DNA of 64,000 nucleotides, from assembly GCA_017996845.1 (NCBI GenBank), contig JAGOGF010000002.1, positions 1 to 64,000 on the forward strand, in the 5' to 3' direction. This document shows, in pieces, positions 25,448-33,557 of this stretch (positions are counted from its first letter, which is position 1; each line of letters opens with the position of its first letter). The position numbers and the translations under genes were made by a program. The notes beneath the pieces were generated by a model. The model was given only the letters and a program-made list of their open reading frames with translations, searched no databases and was not told the origin of the DNA. The DNA comes from Butyrivibrio sp. (lineage in GTDB: Bacteria > Bacillota_A > Clostridia > Lachnospirales > Lachnospiraceae).

Positions 25448-26575
25448 ATGCAGACAAAAAGACAGGCTAATTTTGAAATTTTAAGGGTACTTGCCATGAT
25501 CATGGTGGTTGTACTGCATTACCTTTCACATTCGGATTCCCTTCTGGCACTAGGTGTTCCGGAATCTTCCGTCAGAATAACAGGATCATTGATTGAATCG
25601 TTCTGTATTGTAGCGGTGAATGTATGGGTACTCATCAGCGGATATTTTCTTTCGCAGTCAGGTTTTAAACTGAAGCGTATTCTGCAGATCATCTGTGAAA
25701 TCTTTTTTTATACGGCAGTGATATCACTTGTTATGCAAAGCGTCAATGTTTATCATGTTAAATCTGATGATACAATTTTTAAAAATGTACAGTACTTTTT
25801 CCCCATTGCATCCGAGCATTACTGGTTTGCAACCTCTTACGTCATGATGTATCTGCTTTCGCCGGTAATGAACAAGGGAATAGAGTATCTGAGCAGAAAA
25901 CAGCTCAAGGCTACCATTCTTGGATTATTGTTCTGGTTCTGTTTTATCAAGAGTTTTGTTCCGGTCAATTTTCCCACGGATGATTTTGGTTACGGGCTGA
26001 AGTGGTTCATGTGTCTTTATCTGATTGCTGCATATATCAGGAAATATGATGTGCGGATTGTATCAGGATCTATCCGCAGTGCGCTTTTGTATGTGATTTC
26101 CTGCGGACTCATCTTTATGATGACATTGGGTTTGTATCTGATCAATGCACGTACAGGCAGATTCAACTATTATTTCAGTGTAACTTCACATTACAATTTC
26201 ATATTGTGCCTGACGGGAGCACTCGGTCTGTTTTCTCTGTTCCGGTACCTGAAAGTCCGGGAAGGGATGACTGCAAGACTTGCACGGGTGGTCGCACCCC
26301 TGACGTTTGGCGTATATCTGTTTCATGAAAATCTGGAGATCCGTACCAGGTGGCTGTTCTGGATGGAAAGCCTTTTCGGACCCGTTTCAAAAACCAATCC
26401 GGGGGCATTTCTGCTGCATCTGCTGTTAAGTGTTACGGTTATTTTTCTGGCAGGTATTTTTATTGACTGGATCAGATCTGTATTTTTCGAATTCATGGCT
26501 AGACTGCTTCGCACGAGCCGTCTGATGCGATGGCTGAACAGACTGGACAGAGAACTGCGCTTGCAGGATGACTGA
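25448..26575 (+). CDS. Acyltransferase family 3 membrane protein
   Basis: A 375-residue membrane protein. FEILRVLAMIMVVVLHY contains the R-x10-H motif of acyltransferase 3 enzymes. VNVWVLISGYFLSQSGFKL is the typical second helix, and EHYWFATSYVMMYLLSPVMN follows the family pattern of WP group I Gram-positive proteins. Around ten helices are predicted by eye. It probably acetylates a sugar of the surface glycan or a precursor. A perfect AAGGAGGAG ribosome site precedes ATG 25448. It is the first gene after the structured repeats. The minus-strand gene at the left window edge is in the same broad family. Confidence 0.85.
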   Translation: MQTKRQANFEILRVLAMIMVVVLHYLSHSDSLLALGVPESSVRITGSLIESFCIVAVNVWVLISGYFLSQSGFKLKRILQIICEIFFYTAVISLVMQSVNVYHVKSDDTIFKNVQYFFPIASEHYWFATSYVMMYLLSPVMNKGIEYLSRKQLKATILGLLFWFCFIKSFVPVNFPTDDFGYGLKWFMCLYLIAAYIRKYDVRIVSGSIRSALLYVISCGLIFMMTLGLYLINARTGRFNYYFSVTSHYNFILCLTGALGLFSLFRYLKVREGMTARLARVVAPLTFGVYLFHENLEIRTRWLFWMESLFGPVSKTNPGAFLLHLLLSVTVIFLAGIFIDWIRSVFFEFMARLLRTSRLMRWLNRLDRELRLQDD

Positions 26576-26587
26576 ACAGAGGTGAAT

Positions 26588-28333
26588 ATGAACATAAATA
26601 TCAACAGATATTTAATATGGTATAAAAAATATCAGAAGTTTTTTGAAAAATATCTTTTTCCGCTGATTCTTTTTTTGTATCCGTTTATCGGAGTCAGACA
26701 GGGGGTTGATGTAACCGATACAACATACAGCCTTGGAAACTATCAGTTTCAGAACAGTCTGGATCAGGTATGGATGCTGGCAACCTATCTGCCCAATCTG
26801 TTGGGACATGCGCTGACGTTACTGCCGGGTGGAGATTCCATGCTGGGCATGAATGTTTATTCCACATTTCTGATCTGTACCATGGCACTGGCTGTTTATG
26901 TCCTGCTTCAGAAATGGATTTCCTGCCGGATACTTTTTGCAGGTGAATTTATTGCAATCAGTCTATGCTGGTGTCCAAGAGTGATTCTCTATAATTATAT
27001 GACCTATCTGTTTCTGACACTTGGCACGATTATGCTGCTGTATGCACTTACAGCCCAGAAGAGGAATACCCTCTACCTTGTATGCGCAGGTTTTTTTCTG
27101 GGTTTAAATGTTATGGTACGTTTTCCGAATGTTGTAGAAGCAGGGCTGGTTCTTGCAGTATGGTTTTATGGCGGACTTGAAAAGAAAAAGATCAGACAGA
27201 TTGTGAAAGAAACACTTTTATGTATGTTGGGATATCTGGTTGGCATTCTGATACCAATGATTACAATTGTTATTATATATGGAAGCAGTGCCTATTTTAA
27301 TATGATTGCCGGATTGTTTGGGATGACGGCGGGCGCATCTGATTACACTCCTGCGGGGATGCTCAGTTCGATTCTGGGTGCATACGGACATACGCTTTCC
27401 ATCATGCTGGTCATGATCCCCTGCGTAATTGCCGGCATCATGATGTTTCTGTTCCGGCAAGGCAGCTGTTTACGGATCAAGAAAATTCTTTATGTGGCAG
27501 GAATTCTTGTTTTGTTTCGGTTCTTTTTTGCAAGGGGAATCATTACGACGAACTATTTCTATTATGACTCGATGTTTCAGGCAGCCATGATGTTCCTGAT
27601 TCTGGGGATAATACTCTGTGCAGTTTATAGCATCGGCTGGATGAATGGCAGCAGAGAGGAACGACTGCTGGCTTTTATATCGCTCTTATTGATATTGATT
27701 ATACCGATAGGAAGCAACAATTATACCTTTCCGCTTGTAAATAATCTCTTTATAATTTCACCCGTTATATTATTGCTGTTCAGAAGAATAATACAGAAAG
27801 CAGGTGCGGTACAATTCCATTTTGCATGGAAATCAATGATTGCAGCTGTTATATTCGCACTGTTGGTACAGGGAACCTTCTTTCATTTTAATTATTCGTT
27901 TGTGGATGGTGCAGACGGGCAGGCAAGGAATACAGTTGTTACAGAAATCCCACGCGCAAAGGGAATGGTAACCACCCGCTCCAATGCAGATTCTCTTTTG
28001 CAGCTTTATACCTTCATACAGAAAAACGGACTGCAGGATACGTCTGTGATCCAGTTTGGAAAGGCCCCTGGAATTTGTTATCTGATGAATCTTAAACCTG
28101 CTCTTTTTTCACTTTGGCCGGATCTGGACAGTAATACAGTGGAGCATTTTGATCAGGCAATGATGAGTCTTGGTTCAAATACCAATCCCTTGATCATTGT
28201 GCACCCGGACTTTTCCGGAGAAGTGCTTGCAGAGCAGAAATATGATATTTTATTGGACTATATGGCCAATTACGACTATAATAAGGTCTTCGAGAATGAT
28301 AACTATATTGTATATCAGGCATCGAAAGAATAA
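26588..28333 (+). CDS. Large GT-C-like integral membrane protein
   Basis: A protein of about 581 residues with many hydrophobic helices. After the first helix (YLFPLILFLYPFIG) comes GVDVTDTTYSLGNYQF, an acidic first outer loop like those carrying the catalytic Asp of GT-C enzymes. The soluble C-terminal part (from about residue 450, TEIPRAKGMVTTRSNADS) lies outside or inside the membrane. No specific family is recognised with certainty. ATG 26588 has AGAGG five bases upstream; GTG 26582 is an alternative. Next to GtrA and upstream of a GtrB-like gene, a side-chain transferase using a polyprenyl-phosphate sugar is plausible. Confidence 0.6.
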   Translation: MNININRYLIWYKKYQKFFEKYLFPLILFLYPFIGVRQGVDVTDTTYSLGNYQFQNSLDQVWMLATYLPNLLGHALTLLPGGDSMLGMNVYSTFLICTMALAVYVLLQKWISCRILFAGEFIAISLCWCPRVILYNYMTYLFLTLGTIMLLYALTAQKRNTLYLVCAGFFLGLNVMVRFPNVVEAGLVLAVWFYGGLEKKKIRQIVKETLLCMLGYLVGILIPMITIVIIYGSSAYFNMIAGLFGMTAGASDYTPAGMLSSILGAYGHTLSIMLVMIPCVIAGIMMFLFRQGSCLRIKKILYVAGILVLFRFFFARGIITTNYFYYDSMFQAAMMFLILGIILCAVYSIGWMNGSREERLLAFISLLLILIIPIGSNNYTFPLVNNLFIISPVILLLFRRIIQKAGAVQFHFAWKSMIAAVIFALLVQGTFFHFNYSFVDGADGQARNTVVTEIPRAKGMVTTRSNADSLLQLYTFIQKNGLQDTSVIQFGKAPGICYLMNLKPALFSLWPDLDSNTVEHFDQAMMSLGSNTNPLIIVHPDFSGEVLAEQKYDILLDYMANYDYNKVFENDNYIVYQASKE

Positions 28334-28356
28334 AATTTCTGAATGGAGATTTGCAG

Positions 28357-28824
28357 ATGAAAAATTTACTGGCACAGATTGCAAAGTTTGGAATTGTAGG
28401 AGTGCTTTGCTTTTTTATTGATTTCGGATTATATACAATTTCAAATGTTATTTTCAGAATAACCGGTTTTGCAGCAGCTTTTAATGACTATTATCTGATT
28501 GCCGGACTGATCGGCTTCTCTGTTTCCATGATTGTGAACTATCTGCTTAGTATGAAATATGTATTTGAAAGAAGAGATAATCTCAGCAGACACAGAGAAT
28601 TTGTTATTTTTTTCATACTCAGTCTGATTGGTATGGGAATTAATGAAATCGTACTTTATGTGGGAATTGACATGATTTATCAGCATTGGAACTGGATGAG
28701 AAGTTGGATGAGCAGTGGTCTTGCGGAGACCTTTTTCAAACTTGCGGCAACCGGAATTGTTATGGTCTATAATTTCATTTCCAGAAAGATCTTTCTGGAA
28801 AAAAAACCGGAAGTTCAGTTATAA
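28357..28824 (+). CDS. GtrA-family membrane protein
   Basis: A 155-residue protein with four hydrophobic helices. IAKFGIVGVLCFFIDFGLY at the start, GFSVSMIVNYLLSMKYVF in the middle and KLAATGIVMVYNFISRKIF at the end are the classical GtrA landmarks (the NY..s..wvF and N...rk..f patterns). GtrA proteins are thought to flip polyprenyl-phosphate sugars made by GtrB-type transferases to the outer face. Candidate partners are the GtrB-like proteins at 32559 and 367 and the GT-C-like gene 23 bases upstream. Start at ATG 28357, with GGAGA seven bases upstream. Confidence 0.88.
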   Translation: MKNLLAQIAKFGIVGVLCFFIDFGLYTISNVIFRITGFAAAFNDYYLIAGLIGFSVSMIVNYLLSMKYVFERRDNLSRHREFVIFFILSLIGMGINEIVLYVGIDMIYQHWNWMRSWMSSGLAETFFKLAATGIVMVYNFISRKIFLEKKPEVQL

Positions 28825-28882
28825 GAGAACAGCAGAGTACAGCATATGGAATGCAGGATGGAAGCTGTAAAGGAGGCAATAT

Positions 28883-30019
28883 ATGAAGATTAATTTTAAT
28901 GTTCCGCCTTTTACCGGAAAAGAAATGGATTACATCAGAGTATGTGTGGAAAATCAGAAGATATGCGGGGATGGAGAATTTACGGCAAAGGACAATGCCT
29001 GGGTGGAACAGAAAACAGGTGTCAGCAAATGTCTTTTGACAACCTCCTGTACCCATGCCACAGAACTGGCAGCACTGCTTGCAGACATAAAGGAAGGCGA
29101 TGAGGTTATTATGCCCTCATTTACTTTTGTATCAACAGCAAACGCATTTGTACTTCGTGGCGCGAAGGTTGTATTCGTGGATATCAGGCCTGACACCATG
29201 AACATTGACGAAAATCTGATAGAAGCTGCCATTACGCCCAAAACACGCGCGATTGTTCCGGTACACTATGCCGGTGTGGGTTGTGAGATGGATACGATTA
29301 TGGATATAGCAAAAAGACATAATCTGGTGGTAATTGAAGATGCAGCACAGGGTGTGATGTCTACCTATAAAGGAAAGGCACTTGGTGCAATCGGAGATTT
29401 CGGAAATTACAGTTTCCATGAGACCAAGAACTATAGTATGGGAGAAGGGGGAGCATTACTGCTTCGAGACCAGACTTATGTGGATAAAGCGATCATTATA
29501 CGTGAAAAAGGTACCAATCGGACGCTTTATAAACTCGGGAAAGTGGATAAATATTCCTGGATTATGGCAGGATCTTCCTTTTTGCCAAGTGATATGAATG
29601 CAGCATATCTTTATGCACAGCTTGAGATGGCAGATCAGATCAATGCAGACAGACTGGATCACTGGAACCGGTATTACAGTGCACTGGAACCAATGAAAGA
29701 GGCTGGTCTGATCGAACTTCCGGTTGTTCCAAAGGAATGTGTGCATAATGCGCATATGTTTTATATTAAAACAAAGGATTTTGAAGAAAGAGCCGGTCTG
29801 ATTGATTATCTGAAAGGCCATGAGATTCTCCCGGCTTCTCATTATATTCCGCTTCACAGTTCTACAGCTGGAGTCAGATACAGTACATTCTTTGGGGAAG
29901 ACAGATATACGACAAAAGAAAGCGAGCGGCTTCTGCGTTTGCCAATGTATTATAAGCTTACCAATGATGATCTGGACGAAGTTGTATGTCGTGTAAAGGA
30001 ATATTATCATTTTAACTGA
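28883..30019 (+). CDS. rffA: RffA/WecE, dTDP-4-amino-4,6-dideoxygalactose transaminase
   Basis: A 378-residue DegT/DnrJ/EryC1 aminotransferase. NVPPFTGKEMDYI, NQKICGDGEFTAKD, SCTHATELAALLADI, MPSFTFVSTANAFVLRGA, FVDIRPDTMNIDE and EDAAQGVMSTYKGKALG are distinctive of WecE/RffA rather than of general sugar aminotransferases. SFHETKNYSMGEGGALL carries the PLP lysine (Lys182). It should convert a dTDP-4-keto-6-deoxy sugar to the 4-amino sugar (dTDP-Fuc4N). The dTDP-glucose genes rmlA and rmlB are not in the window. The GNAT at 31948 could acetylate the product. A strong AAAGGAGG precedes the start. Confidence 0.9.
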   Translation: MKINFNVPPFTGKEMDYIRVCVENQKICGDGEFTAKDNAWVEQKTGVSKCLLTTSCTHATELAALLADIKEGDEVIMPSFTFVSTANAFVLRGAKVVFVDIRPDTMNIDENLIEAAITPKTRAIVPVHYAGVGCEMDTIMDIAKRHNLVVIEDAAQGVMSTYKGKALGAIGDFGNYSFHETKNYSMGEGGALLLRDQTYVDKAIIIREKGTNRTLYKLGKVDKYSWIMAGSSFLPSDMNAAYLYAQLEMADQINADRLDHWNRYYSALEPMKEAGLIELPVVPKECVHNAHMFYIKTKDFEERAGLIDYLKGHEILPASHYIPLHSSTAGVRYSTFFGEDRYTTKESERLLRLPMYYKLTNDDLDEVVCRVKEYYHFN

Positions 30020-30036
30020 GACAAAAGAGGTAAGGA

Positions 30037-31881
30037 TTGAAAAATACGAAAAAGCAGATACCGTGGAATTTCATATGGGCTTTTTCGCTGACTGCAGGCA
30101 TGATATTGGCTGTGGGCGTATTTTTTGACTATTATTTTGACCTGAATGACGATGTCCTGATGAAAGATATTCTCTCCGGTGCCTATACAGGGACTCCGGC
30201 AGGACACAATATACAGATGCTGTATCCGATCAGTGCAATGATCAGCCTTTTTTACAGGATGATTAACGGCGCGGACTGGTATGGCATCTTTTTATGTGCC
30301 TGTCAGTATGGAAGTATCGGTCTCGTGTTGTGGAGAAGTCTGAAAATGGCAGAACGTTCCAGAATGAGAATAATACAGAAGCTGTTTCTGATTGGAACAG
30401 AACTGCTGGTACTCATAGTTATATTGTTACCTCATTTGGTTTTCGTTCAGTATACCGTAACGGTTGCCATGTTATCAGCATGTGCAGCATTTCTGTTATT
30501 GACTGGAGGGGGTGCTGCGGAACAGGATGCCGTGCAGGCAAACAGAATAAGGCTATCCCGCAATGACCTGGCAGCCTGCTTACTCATCTGGCTTGCCTAT
30601 CTGATCCGTTCGGAGATGCTTCTTCTGACTTTACCGATTGCAGGTGCAGCAATTTTCATACGATGGCGAATGGAAAGTTTGTATACCAGCCGGCATAGGA
30701 TTTTATTTGAGAAATATCTGTTACTGGGGGCTTTACTTCTTCTGGGAATCGGTATTGGTACATTTGCGGACAGGGTGTCATACAGCTCGCCGCAATGGAA
30801 AGAATTTGTCAGATTTTTTGACAATCGGACAGAAGTATATGATTTTCAGGGGATACCTGACTATGGTTCCAACAGATCATTTTATGACAGTATTGGTCTC
30901 TCGGAGCATGAGCAGGCGCTGCTTGAAAATTACAATTTTGGACTGGATGAAGAAATTGATGCAGACTGCATGGGCAAAATTGCGAAATATGCAGCAGTGC
31001 ATATTTCCGGAGAAATACCTTTAGCGGATAAAATATTGCAGGCCGCTGGAGAATATTTATATCGACTGCATCATTTGGGAATACCTGAAAGCTTTGAATA
31101 TCCGCAGACGGATGCTCCCTGGAATCTGCTGACGGGTATTTTGTATCTCATGGTTCTGATTCTGTATCTGACAGAAAACGGACACCAGAACAAATGGTAT
31201 CGACTGCGGGCAGTGGTGTGGCTGATGATCTTGTTTGCAGTGAGAACGGCGCTTTGGGGATATATTCTGGTACGTGGGCGTGATCCGATCCGAATCACCC
31301 ATTCTCTTTATTTGATGGAAATAAGTGTTTTGGGGGCGATGATTGTCTGGAAGCAGACGGTGGGAAGGGTATGGCCCGGAGCAGACACAAAAAATCTGTC
31401 AAAGTTAATGACAGGGGCGCTGATTCTGGCAGTTCTGGCAGGGAGCATCTTTTATCTGCCGCTGCAGTACCGTATGACTGTGCAGGAAACTGCGCTGCGC
31501 AAACAGGTAAATGCACCCTATCTGGAGATGTATGAATATTGCAGAAAGCATGAGAATGATTTTTATTTTATAGATGTCTATTCTTCGGTGCAGTATTCGG
31601 AAAAAATGTTTGCAAATGTGGATAACACACTTGAAAATTATGATATCATGGGAGGCTGGGCATGCAAGAGCCCGCTTCAAAAGCAGAAAAATGCGAAATT
31701 CGGATTTGACAGCATGCAAAAGGCCCTGCTCCAGGATCACGTTTATATGATTGAGAATGCAGCAGATGATATATCATGGATTCTTGATTATTACAGTGCG
31801 GAGGGGATTTCCGTAAAGGCAGAACGTAAGGATGTGACGGGCGGGAACTTTGCAGTTTATAAATTGACAATCGTACAATAA
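30037..31881 (+). CDS. Large integral membrane protein, GT-C-like, function unknown
   Basis: A 614-residue protein of helices and outer loops. After helix 1 comes DYYFDLNDDVLMKDILSGAY, an acidic first loop reminiscent of GT-C active sites, and GHNIQMLYPISAMISLFYRM. The C-terminal about 120 residues are soluble and end in GGNFAVYKLTIVQ. The start is a TTG at 30037 with AGAGG (30026-30030) six bases upstream; no better ATG is near. It lies 17 bases after rffA. Proteins of this shape are common in Clostridia glycan loci, but I do not recognise a characterised homologue. Confidence 0.6.
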   Translation: MKNTKKQIPWNFIWAFSLTAGMILAVGVFFDYYFDLNDDVLMKDILSGAYTGTPAGHNIQMLYPISAMISLFYRMINGADWYGIFLCACQYGSIGLVLWRSLKMAERSRMRIIQKLFLIGTELLVLIVILLPHLVFVQYTVTVAMLSACAAFLLLTGGGAAEQDAVQANRIRLSRNDLAACLLIWLAYLIRSEMLLLTLPIAGAAIFIRWRMESLYTSRHRILFEKYLLLGALLLLGIGIGTFADRVSYSSPQWKEFVRFFDNRTEVYDFQGIPDYGSNRSFYDSIGLSEHEQALLENYNFGLDEEIDADCMGKIAKYAAVHISGEIPLADKILQAAGEYLYRLHHLGIPESFEYPQTDAPWNLLTGILYLMVLILYLTENGHQNKWYRLRAVVWLMILFAVRTALWGYILVRGRDPIRITHSLYLMEISVLGAMIVWKQTVGRVWPGADTKNLSKLMTGALILAVLAGSIFYLPLQYRMTVQETALRKQVNAPYLEMYEYCRKHENDFYFIDVYSSVQYSEKMFANVDNTLENYDIMGGWACKSPLQKQKNAKFGFDSMQKALLQDHVYMIENAADDISWILDYYSAEGISVKAERKDVTGGNFAVYKLTIVQ

Positions 31882-31947
31882 TTCCGCAGTAAATATAAAA
31901 TGTTTGTACAGCAAAAGACAAGGCATGGGAATCGGGGCAGGGAACAT

Positions 31948-32484
31948 ATGGCAGATGTACAATGGATGAACGGACAGAAGATTTCTCTCCGTTTCATGAC
32001 ACGTGAGGATACACCCTTCATTATCAGATGGCGTAATAACCCGCGGGTACAGGATAATTTTATTTACAAAGAAACATTTACCAGCCAGACACATAACGCG
32101 TGGATCCGTGACCATGTGGAAAAAGGTGATGCAGTTCAGTTTATCATTTGCGAGAACAAAGAAAATCATCGCCCGGTTGGGAGCGTTTATTTCAGAGATA
32201 TTGACAGGGATGCACATACTGCCGAATATGGAATTTTTATAGGAGAAGATGATGCCATAGGCAGAGGCTATGCAAATGAAGCGGCATTTCTGGCTACAGA
32301 ATATGCGTTTACAGAGCTGAAAATCGAGCAGATCATTTTGCGGGTGTTTACCGATAATGAGCCGGCTAAGCGCAGCTATGAACATGCTGGATTTGTCTTC
32401 GTGCGGGATCTTCCGCAGGTAATGTGCAGTGATGGTACCAAACGTGATATGATGATGATGCAGTTACGGAAAGACAACAGATGA
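31948..32484 (+). CDS. GNAT acetyltransferase; candidate amino-sugar N-acetyltransferase (PseH- or WecD-like role)
   Basis: A 178-residue RimJ/RimL-type GNAT. SLRFMTREDTPFIIRWRNN opens the fold; the WRNN segment followed by a THNAWI helix is common in sugar N-acetyltransferases such as PseH. IGRGYANEAAFLATEYAF holds the acetyl-CoA loop (GRGYA), and RSYEHAGFVFV is the usual late strand. PseH activity is required between PseC and PseG, and no other GNAT was seen in the window, so this is the local candidate. Because rffA is two genes upstream, acetylation of dTDP-Fuc4N is an equal alternative. ATG 31948 has AGGGA five bases upstream. Confidence 0.75.
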   Translation: MADVQWMNGQKISLRFMTREDTPFIIRWRNNPRVQDNFIYKETFTSQTHNAWIRDHVEKGDAVQFIICENKENHRPVGSVYFRDIDRDAHTAEYGIFIGEDDAIGRGYANEAAFLATEYAFTELKIEQIILRVFTDNEPAKRSYEHAGFVFVRDLPQVMCSDGTKRDMMMMQLRKDNR

Positions 32485-32558
32485 TTGTCTGCAGGAACAG
32501 AAAGCAACAATAATTTCTGCTGAAAGAATAATTTTGAAAAATAGAAACGGGGAGTAAA

Positions 32559-33557
32559 ATGCAGGATCGTTTTATCAGTTTTATAATTCCATGTTATCGT
32601 TCAGAAAAAACACTGGAACAGGTGATTCTTGAAATAGAAGACGCCATGCCGGTATTGATTCAATATACTTACGAGATCATATTGGTCAACGATGGGTCTC
32701 CGGATGCTACCTGGCAGAAGATCTGTCAGCTTGCAGCAGAGCATCCGGAGGTAAAAGGCTATAATATGGCCAAAAATTTCGGACAGCACGCTGCTCTGAT
32801 GGCAGGATTGAATCTGTGTAAGGGCGAGATTGTGGTATGTCTGGATGATGATGGGCAGACACCTGCAGATGAAGTCGGAAAGCTTTTATATGCAATTGAA
32901 AAAGGCGCCGATGTTGTATATGCCAGATATCAGCATAAGCAGCATTCTTTTTTCAGAAACATCGGATCGGCCATGAATGAATGGATGGCACATGTGATGC
33001 TGGGCAAACCAAAAGAATTGTATGTGTCGAGTTATTTTGCAGTGCGCAGATATGTGGTGGATGAAATGATTCATTATAAAGGCTCTTATCCGTATGTGAT
33101 AGGTCTGGTTCTTCGTACGACGGGTAATATTGTAAATGTGGATGTCAAACACAGGAAAAGGGAAGTTGGTGAAAGCGGGTATGATTTTGCAAAACTTCTG
33201 GGACTGTGGATCAATGGTTTTACGGCATTCAGTATCAAACCGCTTCGCATTGCAACAGCAACCGGCGGGATATGTGCGGCATTGGGATTTTTATACGGAA
33301 TTTATACGGTGATCAAGAAATTTGTGGTTCCAAATGTACCGCTTGGATTCAGTGCACTGATGTCGGCCATCATGTTTATTGGCGGGATGCTGATGCTCAT
33401 GGTAGGACTTGCAGGAGAATATATCGGCAGGGCTTATATTTCACTTAATAGTAATCCACAGTATGTGATAAGAGAAAGTACACAGACGCAGCCGTGCAGT
33501 CAGCAGCAGGTTTTGGAATATGACACAAAAAATGAACAGGATCATGCAGCAGAATAG
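32559..33557 (+). CDS. GT2 glycosyltransferase, GtrB-like, with C-terminal membrane helices
   Basis: A 332-residue enzyme with an N-terminal GT-A domain (FISFIIPCYRSEKTLEQ, LVNDGSPDATW, MAKNFGQHAALMAGLNL, VCLDDDGQTPADEV) and two C-terminal helices (IATATGGICAALGFLYGIY, ALMSAIMFIGGMLMLMVGL). This is the GtrB/ArnC/YkoT plan: making polyprenyl-phosphate sugars on the inner face. Together with GtrA at 28357 and the GT-C-like genes nearby it completes a three-part Gtr-type side-group system. GGGGAG precedes ATG 32559. The next ORF overlaps its 3' end by up to 38 bases. Confidence 0.87.
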   Translation: MQDRFISFIIPCYRSEKTLEQVILEIEDAMPVLIQYTYEIILVNDGSPDATWQKICQLAAEHPEVKGYNMAKNFGQHAALMAGLNLCKGEIVVCLDDDGQTPADEVGKLLYAIEKGADVVYARYQHKQHSFFRNIGSAMNEWMAHVMLGKPKELYVSSYFAVRRYVVDEMIHYKGSYPYVIGLVLRTTGNIVNVDVKHRKREVGESGYDFAKLLGLWINGFTAFSIKPLRIATATGGICAALGFLYGIYTVIKKFVVPNVPLGFSALMSAIMFIGGMLMLMVGLAGEYIGRAYISLNSNPQYVIRESTQTQPCSQQQVLEYDTKNEQDHAAE

